64,000 nt of DNA from Nitratireductor mangrovi. GTDB taxonomy: Bacteria > Pseudomonadota > Alphaproteobacteria > Rhizobiales > Rhizobiaceae. Every line of letters begins with the position of its first letter. The stretch's first letter is position 1. The notes beneath the pieces are model-generated. The model was not told where the DNA came from, made no database searches, and saw nothing but the letters and a program-made list of their open reading frames with translations. Location: the NCBI RefSeq assembly GCF_007922615.2, contig NZ_CP042301.2, positions 2,294,001 to 2,358,000 on the forward strand, read 5' to 3'. A program made the position numbers and the translations under genes. This document shows positions 28,040-38,307 of this stretch, piece by piece.

Positions 28040-28705
28040 ATGACCACGCCCCCGATCCTCGTCTCGTTCGATCTCTGCCCATACGTCCAGCGCGCCGCCA
28101 TCGTGCTTGCCGAGAAGGGCGTCGCCTTCGAGCGGATCGACATCGACCTGGAAAACAAGCCCGAGTGGTTCCTGAAGATCTCGCCGCGCGGCAAGGTCCC
28201 GCTGCTGCAGGTCGGCGACAAGGTGCTGTTCGAGAGCGCGCCGATTGTAGAATATCTCGACGAGGTACACACACCGCGGCTCCACCCCGAAAACCCGCTG
28301 GCGCGTGCCCGCCATCGCGCCTGGATCGAATTCGCCTCGGCCATCCTCGGTGACATCTGGACACTCGAGGTCAGCCACGACGAATCGGCGTTCCTGGCCG
28401 CGATTTCGGCGCTGAAGGAAAAATTCGCGCGCCTTGAAGCCGAACTTGGCGACGGCCCTTACTTCGCCGGCGACATCTTCTCCCTGGTCGATGCCGTGTT
28501 CGCACCGGTTTTCCGCTACTTCGATGTCTTCGACGAACTGGCCGACCTCGGCATCTTCGACGGGCTGACGAAAGTGCTCCGCTGGCGCAGTGAACTGGCG
28601 AAGAGGCCCTCGGTGAAGACCGCCGTTGTGCCGGACTACAATGAGCGCCTGCGAAATTTCCTGGTCAGCAAAGGTTCGCTGCTCTTGGCGCGGCAAGCCG
28701 CCTGA
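28040..28705 (+). CDS. glutathione S-transferase family protein
   Basis: A 221-aa GST. The thioredoxin-like N-terminal domain has FDLCPYVQRAAIVLAEKG (CPYV-type active-site region), then the cis-Pro GKVPLLQ and the GSH-binding ESAPIVEYLD. The helical C-terminal domain starts near residue 85. Such enzymes conjugate or reduce electrophilic compounds with glutathione. The start at 28040 follows GAAAGGA; the frame open from 27965 would run into the operator boxes. The MarR neighbour and operators suggest induction by an electrophile or drug-like molecule. Confidence 0.9.
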   Translation: MTTPPILVSFDLCPYVQRAAIVLAEKGVAFERIDIDLENKPEWFLKISPRGKVPLLQVGDKVLFESAPIVEYLDEVHTPRLHPENPLARARHRAWIEFASAILGDIWTLEVSHDESAFLAAISALKEKFARLEAELGDGPYFAGDIFSLVDAVFAPVFRYFDVFDELADLGIFDGLTKVLRWRSELAKRPSVKTAVVPDYNERLRNFLVSKGSLLLARQAA

Positions 28706-28821
28706 CGGCACGAACGCCATTCCTCCTGGCCGCGCCAAACGTCTGGTGATGACGCTTGCGCATACCCCCGGCGGTGTTACGGTCAGCGGCAACGAAACCG
28801 CACCGCCGAGAGAACTCCGCC

Positions 28822-29706
28822 ATGACCATCGCTCCCCGCCTTGCCGTTGCCGCAGCCCTCGCCTTGACCGCCCTGCCGGTGGCGGCCGCGGAAAAGGTGA
28901 TCGAGTTCAAGGTCGGCGGCGAGACGGTTGTCGGCACCATGAACCTGCCCGACGGTGTCGCCAGCCCGCCCGTGATCCTGCTCCTGCACGGTTTCACCGG
29001 CAGCCGTGATGAGCTCGAAATTCCGGCCGTCAAGGAAGGCATCTTTGCCCGCGCGGCGCGCATGTGGGCCGAAAAGGGCATCGCCAGCCTGCGCATCGAT
29101 TTCCGCAACTCTGGCGAAAGCGCCGGCGAGTTCGCCGACACCACCGTCATCCGCCAGGTGGAAGACGGCCTGGCCGCACTCGACTATCTGGCCGCCTCCG
29201 GGGAGGTCGATGATGACGAGATGGCGATCGTCGGCTGGAGCATGGGCGGCACGGTCGCCTCCGCGGTCGCGGCGCGCACCCGGCACGACATCGAGGCACT
29301 GGCGCTCTGGGCGCCTGGCAGCAACCTCGCCGCGGCGATGACCTTCGTGCTCGGCCCGGACGTCATGAAGGCTGGGCTTGCAAGCGACGGCGAGGCCGTG
29401 AAGGCGACCTTGCCCTGGGGCGCCGAGATCGCGCTCAAGACCGGCTTTTTCGAAAGCCTGTTTCTCGTTGATCCCGTCGCCGAGATCGCCCAGTTCGACG
29501 AGCCGCTGTTCGTCGCGGTCGGCACCAATGACGATGTCGTCTTCCCGCAGCCGGCTTCGGGCCAGGTCCTGCTCGACTATCATGAGGGCGAGGAAGAACT
29601 CTACGTGCGGCCGATGGATCATGTCTTCAATGCCTTTCAGGGCACCGAGATGGTCGACGAACTCATCGGCAAGACCGGGGATTTCATCGCGGCGCAATTC
29701 GACTGA
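28822..29706 (+). CDS. exported alpha/beta hydrolase
   Basis: A 294-aa alpha/beta hydrolase with a signal peptide (about 1-23, ending PVAAA). The oxyanion-hole segment is LLLHGFTGSRDE, the nucleophile elbow is GWSMGG, the acid is likely in VGTNDDVVFP, and the catalytic His is in MDHVFN. It should be a periplasmic esterase or peptidase-like enzyme of unknown substrate. The start at 28822 is chosen because the signal peptide begins there; the frame is open from 28756. It is monocistronic. Confidence 0.85.
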   Translation: MTIAPRLAVAAALALTALPVAAAEKVIEFKVGGETVVGTMNLPDGVASPPVILLLHGFTGSRDELEIPAVKEGIFARAARMWAEKGIASLRIDFRNSGESAGEFADTTVIRQVEDGLAALDYLAASGEVDDDEMAIVGWSMGGTVASAVAARTRHDIEALALWAPGSNLAAAMTFVLGPDVMKAGLASDGEAVKATLPWGAEIALKTGFFESLFLVDPVAEIAQFDEPLFVAVGTNDDVVFPQPASGQVLLDYHEGEEELYVRPMDHVFNAFQGTEMVDELIGKTGDFIAAQFD

Positions 29707-29771
29707 TTGCGACGGCTGGCATCAACTGTCAGCAAGGCTGCGTTCGCGCTTTGTTCGAAGCTTGTGCCATG

Positions 29772-29789
29772 CTAGTCTAGTCTAGTCTA
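29772..29789. repeat. CTAGT short tandem repeat upstream of ogt
   Basis: Three copies of CTAGT followed by CTA, ending 3 bp before the TTG start of the methyltransferase gene. It replaces any visible Shine-Dalgarno. Repeat-number changes could affect the translation of that gene, but this is only a suggestion. Confidence 0.5.
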
Positions 29790-29792
29790 CTC

Positions 29793-30389
29793 TTGAACAC
29801 TCCCACGGGATTCGCCTTGGTCGCACAAAGCGGACGGACGGTATTCGACACTGAGCTCGGCGTCTTCGGCATCGCCTGGACACGCGGCGGGCTCTGCCGT
29901 GTCTGCCTACCGGGCGACGATGGCGGCAATGCTGAGCGCAGGCTTTCGCGCACCGCACCTGCGGAATGCGTTGTGGTACGAAGCGAAGCTGCATGGCCCG
30001 GCTGGGTTCGGGCGCTGGTGGCCGATATCCGTCGCTACGCCTCCGGCGAGAAGGTCGACTTCTCGCATGTGCCACTCGATCTGTCGCGCGCCAGGGCCTT
30101 CCATCGCAGCATCTATGTCGAGGCCCTCAAGCTCGGCTTCGGCGAAGTCGCGACCTATGGCGAACTGGCGGCGCGTGCCGGCCATGCGACCGCGGCGCGC
30201 GAGACCGGCCAGGCGATGGGCAGCAACCCGGTTCCGCTTGTGGTGCCATGCCATCGCGTGCTCGCCGCCGGCCGCAAGCTCGGCGGCTTTTCCGCCCCTG
30301 GCGGCGGCGAGACCAAGATGCGGCTTTTGGCGCTTGAGGGCGTCAGGCTCGGTGAGCCGCAACCGGACCAGATCGCGTTCTCGTTCTAG
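29793..30389 (+). CDS. ogt: methylated-DNA-protein cysteine methyltransferase
   Basis: A 198-aa O6-methylguanine-DNA methyltransferase of the Ogt/AGT type. The active-site motif PCHRV is present in VVPCHRVLAAG, and upstream is GFGEVATYGELAARAGHATAARETGQAMGSNP, the helix-turn-helix region of the family. It repairs O6-alkylguanine by irreversibly transferring the alkyl group to its own Cys. The start is the TTG at 29793. There is no visible ribosome-binding site, so a later start is possible. The overlapping minus-strand frame is a shadow. Confidence 0.85.
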   Translation: MNTPTGFALVAQSGRTVFDTELGVFGIAWTRGGLCRVCLPGDDGGNAERRLSRTAPAECVVVRSEAAWPGWVRALVADIRRYASGEKVDFSHVPLDLSRARAFHRSIYVEALKLGFGEVATYGELAARAGHATAARETGQAMGSNPVPLVVPCHRVLAAGRKLGGFSAPGGGETKMRLLALEGVRLGEPQPDQIAFSF

Positions 30390-30412
30390 TCGCACCGGCG
30401 GCCGCTTCGCGG

Positions 30413-30724
30413 TCAGAAATGGTCGTCCTGGAACACCTTCGGGCGGCATTTGCGCACGAAGCACCGCGGTTCGTCGCGTGTCGGCACCCAGGCATTTGCG
30501 GCGTATTCGTCCCAGCCACAATAGCCGCCATGCGCGACATAGCGGTCGTAGAGCGTCAGCGATGGATTGCGCTTCGACGCATAGCGGAAGACCGCCGCGC
30601 CTTCCTGCCGCAGGATGGTTTGCGCCCGGTGGCAACTCAGTGTCTCAGAATTGTAACGCGAGATTGCCTGCGCCGGTGCGACGACAACAAGCGCCGCCAA
30701 GGTCATTAAGATGGTTCCGCGCAT
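30413..30724 (-). CDS. small exported Cys-rich protein
   Basis: A 103-aa protein with a signal peptide (residues 1-20, ending APAQA) and a mature part with four Cys (SCHRAQ, GYCGWDEY, RCFVRKC) that may form two disulfides. The pattern of CxxA-containing helix followed by YVAHGGYCGWDEYAANAW is shared by small YARHG-like rhizobial exported proteins as I recall them. The start at 30724 follows GGGAGG. It converges with ogt. Confidence 0.7.
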   Translation of the reverse strand: MRGTILMTLAALVVVAPAQAISRYNSETLSCHRAQTILRQEGAAVFRYASKRNPSLTLYDRYVAHGGYCGWDEYAANAWVPTRDEPRCFVRKCRPKVFQDDHF

Positions 30725-31047
30725 CTTCGCCTCCCGTTGGCAGTAGTCGCCTGCCTTAAAGTCGCCAGCCTTCCGATACTTGCCGCCAAATCCGACGAGC
30801 ATGCGGCAAAAACGCCCGGATTCAGGCTTTGGCCTTCGCCCGAAGGCTCTCCTAAGGAGGCCGATCCGACAACGCCAAAAGCTTGCCAGAAAAGGCGCGG
30901 AGCGGTATATGAGGCCCGTTGAAATTTTCGGCCGATCGATACGGCAGGTCGCGATCCTTCGCGTTTGCTCACGTCAATCTCCAAAATCTCGATACCACCG
31001 GCCGCGCCGCGGCCACATGACGTTGCAGACTTGAAGGACAAATCAAC
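30725..31047. other. long leader region before cspA
   Basis: 323 bp between the divergent small exported protein and the cold shock gene. It should contain both promoters. CspA mRNAs characteristically have long structured 5' leaders, and a leader of that kind would fit here, with a GC-rich block (GGCCGCGCCGCGGCC) at about 31000-31014. I did not identify the exact promoter elements. Confidence 0.4.
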
Positions 31048-31260
31048 ATGGCAACCGGAACAGTGAAATGGTTCAACGCGACCAAGGGCTTCGGTTTCAT
31101 TCAGCCTGACGAGGGCGGCTCGGACGTGTTCGTGCACATCTCCGCCGTCGAGCGCTCGGGCATGGGCAATCTCGTGGAAGGTCAGAAGATCAACTACGAG
31201 ATTCAGCAGGACCGCCGTACCGGCCGTTCCTCGGCCGGCAACCTGTCCGCAGCCGGCTGA
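31048..31260 (+). CDS. cspA: cold shock protein (CspA family)
   Basis: A 70-aa cold shock domain protein with RNP-1-like KGFGFI and RNP-2-like DVFVHIS, and the family opening [21 protein letters not shown]. It binds single-stranded RNA and DNA and acts as an RNA chaperone. The start follows GAAGGAC. A strong terminator hairpin sits 43 bp after the stop, so it is monocistronic. Confidence 0.95.
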   Translation: MATGTVKWFNATKGFGFIQPDEGGSDVFVHISAVERSGMGNLVEGQKINYEIQQDRRTGRSSAGNLSAAG

Positions 31261-31303
31261 TTGGAGCCGGCGCGACAGCGGTCGCGCAGAACCGAGACAT
31301 GAG

Positions 31304-31331
31304 AAAGGGCGGGATCTGATCCCGCCCTTTT
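31304..31331 (+). terminator. rho-independent terminator of cspA
   Basis: A perfect inverted repeat, AAAGGGCGGGA at 31304-31314 with TCCCGCCCTTT at 31320-31330, has a short loop and a TTT run at its 3' end. It sits just after cspA and is symmetric enough to work in both directions. Confidence 0.8.
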
Positions 31332-31407
31332 GCGTCTGTGGCGGGGGAGGGATGACCTCGCCGCGCCCGCCGGGTATCGTCGCCCTAAATGTTGAAGGGG
31401 ATCGGAT

Positions 31408-32319
31408 ATGGCATCACGGGATCGCATAGGCTTCGTCGGCGTCGGGCTGATGGGGCACGGCATGGCCAAGAACATCCTTGCCAAGGGCTTCGAACTCCAG
31501 GTGCTGGGTCATCGCAACCGAGAACCGGTCGAAAACCTGAAGCGGCTCGGCGCGAAGGAGGTATCTTCCGCCCGGGAACTGGCCGAAACCTGCGACATCG
31601 TGGTGCTTTGCGTGACCGGCAGTCCGCAGGTCGAGGCGATCGTGACCGGCGCGGATGGTCTCGCCTCCGCGGCAAGACCGATGCTGATCTGCGACTGCTC
31701 GACCTCGGACCCGTCCTCCACCATTCGGCTCGCCGAACAAATGGCGTCAATGGGCATAACCTTCGTCGACGCGCCGCTGAGCCGCACGCCCGCCGATGCC
31801 GAGGCCGGCACGCTCGACGTCATGGCGGGCGGCACGCCAGAGGCCTTCGAGCGGGTGCGGCCCGTGCTTGACTGCTTCGCCCAGAAGGTCGTGCATACCG
31901 GCCCGGTCGGTAGTGGCCATACGATGAAGCTGCTCAACAACTTCATTTCGCTCGGCTATGCGGCGATCTATGCCGAGGCCCTGACCCTTGGCGCCAAGGC
32001 CGGGCTGAGCCCCGAGGTCTTCGACAAGGTCATTCGCGGCGGGCGTATGGATTGTCTCTTCTACCAGACCTTTTTCCGATGGGTGCTGGATCGCGACCCC
32101 GAGGCGCACAAATTCGCCCTTGAGAACGGCCTCAAGGACCTGAGCTATCTGTCCGCCTTCGCCAACGCGACAGGCGTGGCCAACCCGCTCGGCGCCGCCG
32201 CCCGCAACGCTTTCGCGCTCGCGGTCGGCACCGGCCACGGCAAGGACTACGTCCCCATGCTCTCCGATATCATCGCGAATGCCAACGGGGTGAGGCTCAC
32301 GGGCAAGCAAGACGCCTGA
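31408..32319 (+). CDS. NAD(P)-dependent beta-hydroxyacid dehydrogenase
   Basis: A 303-aa member of the 3-hydroxyisobutyrate/tartronate semialdehyde dehydrogenase family. The Rossmann motif is IGFVGVGLMGHGMAKN, the substrate loop is DAPLSRTPADAEAGTLDVMAGG and the catalytic Lys region is GSGHTMKLLNNFISLG. It oxidises a beta-hydroxyacid to the semialdehyde with NAD(P). The substrate cannot be read from the sequence. No operon partner is apparent; the next gene is on the opposite strand. Confidence 0.87.
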   Translation: MASRDRIGFVGVGLMGHGMAKNILAKGFELQVLGHRNREPVENLKRLGAKEVSSARELAETCDIVVLCVTGSPQVEAIVTGADGLASAARPMLICDCSTSDPSSTIRLAEQMASMGITFVDAPLSRTPADAEAGTLDVMAGGTPEAFERVRPVLDCFAQKVVHTGPVGSGHTMKLLNNFISLGYAAIYAEALTLGAKAGLSPEVFDKVIRGGRMDCLFYQTFFRWVLDRDPEAHKFALENGLKDLSYLSAFANATGVANPLGAAARNAFALAVGTGHGKDYVPMLSDIIANANGVRLTGKQDA

Positions 32320-32357
32320 CCGTTAATACAGGAGCGCTGGCAAACACTCCTCTGCCC

Positions 32358-32975
32358 CTATGCTTGCGGGCGCCAGCCCATGCCGACATGTCCGGGATCA
32401 GCCGCCACCCGCGCCAGCCACGCCGAAACAGCGGGAAACGCCGACAGGTCGAAGCCGCCTCGTTCCGCCTCATGGGTATAGGCATAAAGCGATATGTCGG
32501 CGACGGAAATGCTCTCCCCGGTGAGGAACGGCGTCCTGGCCAGTTGCGCCTCCATCACCGACAGCGCCTTGTTGCCGCCGGCGAGCGTTTCCTCCAGCCT
32601 TTCCGGCGTTCGCTGATGCGCCCGCTCCGGGTAGACGTAGAGCGCGCGCCGCACCGCAACGTAGGGCTCGTGGCTGTATTGCTCGAAAAACAGCCACTGA
32701 TAGGCGAGCGCCCGCTCGTAAGCGTCGCCAGGAAGGTAGGGCGTGCCTTCGGCCAGATAAAGCAGCATCGCGTTGGATTCGGCCAGGAAGCGTCCGTCTT
32801 CGGTCTCCAGCAACGGCACCTTGCCGTTCGGGTTCTTCGCCAGGAATTCCGGCTGCCGCGTTGACCCGTCGACGGAGTTGACCTCGACATGCCGGAACGG
32901 CCGGCCGAGCTTGGCCATCAGGAGCCGCGGCTTGTAGCAATTGCCGCTATCGCCCATGCCGTAGATCGTGATCAT
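32358..32975 (-). CDS. glutathione S-transferase family protein
   Basis: A 205-aa GST. The N-terminal domain starts ITIYGMGDSGNCYKPRLLMAKLG, with cis-Pro and GSH-site blocks NGKVPLLETEDG and ESNAMLLYLAEGTPY. The C-terminal helical domain includes SVADISLYAYTH. The NCYK segment aligns with the active-site turn, which is Ser- or Cys-type in bacterial GSTs. It is convergent with the beta-hydroxyacid dehydrogenase. Confidence 0.88.
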   Translation of the reverse strand: MITIYGMGDSGNCYKPRLLMAKLGRPFRHVEVNSVDGSTRQPEFLAKNPNGKVPLLETEDGRFLAESNAMLLYLAEGTPYLPGDAYERALAYQWLFFEQYSHEPYVAVRRALYVYPERAHQRTPERLEETLAGGNKALSVMEAQLARTPFLTGESISVADISLYAYTHEAERGGFDLSAFPAVSAWLARVAADPGHVGMGWRPQA

Positions 32976-33066
32976 CGCGTCACCCTCATTGCTGGCGCAC
33001 TATGGTCCGCTGCGGAGCGGCAGGCCAATCATAGTTTCTGCACGAACGATGAAGCCGATTGATCGG

Positions 33067-33885
33067 TCAGCGCCGTTCGGCAAGCTGCCCTTGACCAAGC
33101 GCCGGCGCCAGGCTGGCGAGCGCAACCGGCGCGTCGTCGAAGATGGTGCCGGCAAGCGCGGGCCGCGCGATCAGGAAGCCCTGGACGAAGTCTCCTCCCG
33201 CCGAAACCGCGGTCTCCAGATGTTCCGCCGTCTCGATACCCTCGACCAGAACCCGGCATCCGAGATCGTGGAAGTGCGAAAAAAGCCCCGGCAGCAGCCC
33301 GCGCGCTTCATCATCGGCAACCGCCTTCTGGAACCACACGGCGTCGATCTTGACGATGTCGGGCTTGATCAGCCGTAGCCGCGCCGGCGTCGAGTGTCCG
33401 GCGCCAAAATCGTCCAGCGCCACACGCATGCCCGCTTGCCGGACCCGGCGCACCAGCGCGGCCACCCGTTCCCGGCCGGGCCCCGCGCCTTCCGTGATCT
33501 CACACACCACCAGACCCGGCGGAATGGCGTTTTCGATGAAGAGCCATTCCAGATGTTCGACATCGACGTCGGACATCGCCGGGTCGGCGTTGAAGAACAG
33601 CTCGAGGCCGTCGACGCCGATATTGGCGTAGTTGCGCATGTGGAGAACGCGACACAGCCGTTCCAGCGCCTCGCGCTCGGACTTCTCGGCACGTTCGAAC
33701 AGGCTCGTCGCCGGCACGGCCTTGCCGGCGGTAAAGGCGATCACCAGCGCTTCCACGGCGAACGGCACCAGATTGTCGTCCTCGACCCGGAACAGCGGCT
33801 GATAGCAGCTCTTCAGCCGCAATTCCTGGAAGCGCCCGTATGCGATGCCGACTTCATCGATATTGAAGGAGAAGTCGGCGGTCAT
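33067..33885 (-). CDS. EAL-domain protein with an altered substrate-binding motif
   Basis: A 272-aa protein made of a single EAL domain, the fold of c-di-GMP phosphodiesterases. Many catalytic blocks are intact: FNAD, EITEG, LDDFGAG, PDIVKID, EGIET and QGF. The opening motif is EALVI at residue 45 instead of ExLxR, so the Arg that contacts the dinucleotide phosphate is Ile. It may bind or sense c-di-GMP weakly rather than cleave it, but this is inference. It is the second gene of a two-gene unit, 52 bp after the other EAL gene. Confidence 0.85.
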   Translation of the reverse strand: MTADFSFNIDEVGIAYGRFQELRLKSCYQPLFRVEDDNLVPFAVEALVIAFTAGKAVPATSLFERAEKSEREALERLCRVLHMRNYANIGVDGLELFFNADPAMSDVDVEHLEWLFIENAIPPGLVVCEITEGAGPGRERVAALVRRVRQAGMRVALDDFGAGHSTPARLRLIKPDIVKIDAVWFQKAVADDEARGLLPGLFSHFHDLGCRVLVEGIETAEHLETAVSAGGDFVQGFLIARPALAGTIFDDAPVALASLAPALGQGQLAERR

Positions 33886-33937
33886 GACCGGGGCAACCTC
33901 CCGATCGCTGCGGTGCGCACGGTGAGGCTCGACAACT

Positions 33938-34849
33938 CTACTTGCCGGCGACGCGACGGCCGAACGCTGCTCGCCGCCCGCCGCTGCGCGGTTGCGGCGC
34001 GGCCGCCGGCGCCTTCACCTCGGCGCGCGGCAACTTCTCCAGATGCTCCTGGGCCGCACCGCGCGAGAACACCGCAAAGCTCGTCGGCGCGATCTCGGGC
34101 CGCGCCAGCACGAAACCCTGTACCATAGAGGCGCCCGACTGTTCGGCGAGTTCCAGTTGCCACGTTTCCTCGATCCCCTCGAAGACCGTCTCGATCCCGC
34201 GATCGGCAAATTTCGAGACCATCGCCTTCAGTAGTCCGAAGCCGGCCCCTGATTCCATGAGCCTCGTGATCCAGTGCGCGTCGAATTTGACGATATCCGG
34301 CTGCAATTCGTCAATGCGGGCGATGTCGGAATCGTCAGCCCCGTAATCATCGACGGCGATCCTGAAACCACTCGCCCTGAGCGCGGCAACGAAGCGGCGC
34401 AACGCGCCGCGCGAGGCAGATTTCTGTTCGGTCACTTCACACACGATCCGGCTCGGATGCATGCGGGCCTCATGCAAGACGAGGCGCATGTCGCGGATCG
34501 CAACGTCCACGATCTCGGCGTCGCTGAACAGGGACGGGTCGAAATTGACGAAGATCGACGCTTTCGGGTCGAGGCACCGCGCCGCGTTGAGGATGTGCAG
34601 CGTGCGCATCAGCGTTTCGACGTGGAAGCGGTCGATGGCCGGGATGCCCTTGAAGAAGACGCCGGGCGACATGCCCTCGCCGTCGCGGAACGGACGCACC
34701 AACCCTTCATAGGCGGTGATGGAAAGCTTGCCGCCGCCGAAGGCGAACACCGGCTGGAACGCGCTCTTGATCGTATAGACGCCCCACACGCCGACCGAGG
34801 TGCCGTCGTCCTGTCGGATGATATGGGCCAGTCCTGCGCTGCGCGACAC
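33938..34849 (-). CDS. EAL-domain protein (c-di-GMP phosphodiesterase-like)
   Basis: A 303-aa EAL-domain protein with no added sensor domain. The blocks are EGLVR (residues 48-52), NFDPS, CEVTEQ, VDDYGAD, PDIVKFD, FEGIEE and QGFVLARP, so the metal and substrate residues look largely present. A basic Pro/Ala-rich tail follows residue 275. It is likely cytosolic and c-di-GMP-related. It is the first of two EAL genes in tandem, sharing the same order of motifs as the second. Confidence 0.87.
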   Translation of the reverse strand: MSRSAGLAHIIRQDDGTSVGVWGVYTIKSAFQPVFAFGGGKLSITAYEGLVRPFRDGEGMSPGVFFKGIPAIDRFHVETLMRTLHILNAARCLDPKASIFVNFDPSLFSDAEIVDVAIRDMRLVLHEARMHPSRIVCEVTEQKSASRGALRRFVAALRASGFRIAVDDYGADDSDIARIDELQPDIVKFDAHWITRLMESGAGFGLLKAMVSKFADRGIETVFEGIEETWQLELAEQSGASMVQGFVLARPEIAPTSFAVFSRGAAQEHLEKLPRAEVKAPAAAPQPRSGGRRAAFGRRVAGK

Positions 34850-35062
34850 CGGTCGGAAACTCCGAAGATTCTTGTCGGAACGCCGCGGGCCGCGCCCGCG
34901 CGTCGGTGGCCGGAGCCTGTAGCAGCCGCCGAGCCAACCGCCATTGTCGCGCAGGAGCTTTTTTACATCGTTAACGCCGCCGGCACCGCATATTTGTCCT
35001 CGAGACAGGCCGAGCCTTGCGATTTGCGTGACATTCGGACAATAGGAACGCGGCTGCGATGA

Positions 35063-36298
<1,236 letters not shown>

Positions 36299-36309
36299 AA
36301 CCGCATCAA

Positions 36310-36332
36310 AGCCCGGCCGCCAGAGCCGGGCT
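36310..36332. terminator. hairpin between convergent aatA and araC-type genes
   Basis: An 8-bp perfect stem, AGCCCGGC at 36310-36317 with GCCGGGCT at 36325-36332, lies between two convergent stops. The U-run is short on either strand (TTT on the minus strand), so terminator function is only probable. Confidence 0.4.
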
Positions 36333-36346
36333 CACGCCTGCCGTGA

Positions 36347-37351
36347 TTAGTGCAGCCGGCGGCGCCACTCGCCCGGTGTCGTTTCGTAGCGGCGGCGGAA
36401 CGCTCGGCCGAAATGCGACAGGTCGGAAAAACCGCAGGAAAAGGCGATCGACGTGACCGGCAGATGCGAATTGGCCGCCGCGCGCAGCATTGTCGCCGCG
36501 GCGTGCAGCCGCGTCTCCAGCAGGAAGGCACCGAGCGTCGTGCCGTTGAGCGCGAAGAGCTTCTGCACATAACGCGGCGAAATGCCGAGTGCCTGGCCGC
36601 AGCGCGCCGCATCCAGGCCAGGATCGGCATGGTTGCGCCGCACATACCGGCAAAGCGTCAGATACTGGGCGTCGCGACGCGAGGGCAGCCGCGAAACATC
36701 TGTACCGGTTTCGTGGCCGAGTGCCATCGCCGTGAGGTCGAGCAGCATCGAAAACAGCCGCCCACTTGACGCCTCGCCGAGATGGCCGAACCCGTCATGG
36801 ATTGAGCGCGCAGTCTCCGCGATCAGCCCGCCCAGCACCGGCTCGCGCGAGACGATCCGCGGCGCCTCCGGCAGTGGCGCGCTCAGCCGCTCCCCAAGCG
36901 CATCCTTCGGGACCCAGAACGAAGCGACGCCCAGCGACGGCAACTTCCGGTGTTCGAGCGCGAACGGCCGGCCGGAATCGAAGATGCCGACATCACCAGG
37001 CCGCAAGGCGATCTCGGCGCCTGCCTGCGCGATGCGGCACTCGCCGCCGAGTTGCAGGTTAAGATAGAAGCATTCGCGCGGAGAACGCTCGATCTCGCGC
37101 CGCGTCCTCAGAACGAGATGCGACGTCGCATGCACCCGGTTGACCGCGCCCTCGCCGAGCGGATGCGATTCCACCCGTGCCGAGAAGGCGCGCCGGCGAC
37201 CTGCTTCGGCCTCCGGCACCAGTTCCATGAAGGATTGGCAGATGCCTTCGCGATAATAGTCGAAAGCTTCGGCGGCCCTGACATCGCGCGTGTCCCAGAC
37301 GTGGCCCCAATCGAGCGATGGCCGCGACGCCTCTGAGATCTCGTTTCCCAT
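36347..37351 (-). CDS. AraC-family transcriptional regulator
   Basis: A 334-aa AraC/XylS regulator. The N-terminal ligand-binding half (AraC-binding-like, about 30-200) contains ALRPGDVGIFDSGRPFALEH. The C-terminal double HTH (about 230-334) has LDAARCGQALGISPRYVQKLF and SIAFSCGFSDLSHFGRAFRRRYETTPGEWRR, the standard signature. The start is the ATG at 37351; the frame runs further upstream without homology. It lies head to head with the alpha/beta hydrolase gene, which it may control. Confidence 0.9.
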   Translation of the reverse strand: MGNEISEASRPSLDWGHVWDTRDVRAAEAFDYYREGICQSFMELVPEAEAGRRRAFSARVESHPLGEGAVNRVHATSHLVLRTRREIERSPRECFYLNLQLGGECRIAQAGAEIALRPGDVGIFDSGRPFALEHRKLPSLGVASFWVPKDALGERLSAPLPEAPRIVSREPVLGGLIAETARSIHDGFGHLGEASSGRLFSMLLDLTAMALGHETGTDVSRLPSRRDAQYLTLCRYVRRNHADPGLDAARCGQALGISPRYVQKLFALNGTTLGAFLLETRLHAAATMLRAAANSHLPVTSIAFSCGFSDLSHFGRAFRRRYETTPGEWRRRLH

Positions 37352-37471
37352 GGATCGGCTCCTCCCGACACCGTTCGTCCCCGGCACAGATTTGTGCGCC
37401 CTCGGCCAAGCGCCTTCCGGCGGATCGTCGCAACTTGAACGCCCCATCGATTGAAGAACAGGGAGGAAAAA

Positions 37472-38197
37472 ATGGCAACTTATGTGCTTGTTCACGGCGC
37501 CTGGCACACCGGCGAATTGCTCGCCGATGTCGCCGCGCCCATCCGGGCTGCTGGCCACGACGTCCACACGCCGACCATTGCCGGCAATGCGCCGGGCGAC
37601 GACCGGCGCGCAGGGCTCGAGGCCGCGATCTCCTCGATCGCCGATTACCTCAATGAGAACGGCCTCACCGACGTCATTCTCGTCGGCCATTCCTATGGCG
37701 GCATGGTCATCACTGGCGTAGCAGACCGCGCCGGTGACCGGGTCCGCCGACTCGTCTACTGGAACGCCTTCGTGCCCAACAATGGCGAATGCCTGAACGA
37801 CATGGTGCCCGCCCACTACGTTGAACTGTTCGACGCGATCAGCGGCCAGAGCCCGGACAACGCGGTCATGCTGCCGCCGCCGATCTGGCGCGAGGCGTTC
37901 ATGAATGATGCCGATGCCGCATTGGCCGACAGCGCATTCGCGAAGCTCAATCCGCATCCCTACGCCACCTTCACCGACAAGATCGCCCTGTCGAAGAACC
38001 CCGCCGAGATGGACGTCGCCAAGTCCTACATCAACTTCACCGAGGATACCGCCCTGCCCCAGAGCCTCGGCTGGCACCCGCGGCTGTCCGAAAAGCTCGG
38101 CCTGTTCCGCCTCGTGCAGGCCCCGGGCGGCCACGAGGTGTGCTTCACCAACCCCGGCCTCCTCGCCGAAAAGATCATGGAAGCCGGCCGCGACTGA
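37472..38197 (+). CDS. alpha/beta hydrolase (EstC-like)
   Basis: A 241-aa alpha/beta hydrolase. It begins TYVLVHGAWHTG (oxyanion loop), with nucleophile elbow GHSYGG and a likely catalytic His in APGGHEVCF. Members of this group are esterases of small alcohols, pyrethroids or similar. The start at 37472 is preceded by GGGAGG. It is divergent from the AraC regulator, which suggests induction by its substrate. Confidence 0.85.
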   Translation: MATYVLVHGAWHTGELLADVAAPIRAAGHDVHTPTIAGNAPGDDRRAGLEAAISSIADYLNENGLTDVILVGHSYGGMVITGVADRAGDRVRRLVYWNAFVPNNGECLNDMVPAHYVELFDAISGQSPDNAVMLPPPIWREAFMNDADAALADSAFAKLNPHPYATFTDKIALSKNPAEMDVAKSYINFTEDTALPQSLGWHPRLSEKLGLFRLVQAPGGHEVCFTNPGLLAEKIMEAGRD

Positions 38198-38307
38198 CGT
38201 CCGCGACAGTCAGGTCAGCGTGTCCGACCTGCGGCAGAAAATTTCCGGCCGGTGCAGTCGGCATCCGGCCGGTTCCTGCGTCCTTGGGCAAACGAGGACC
38301 GGGAACG

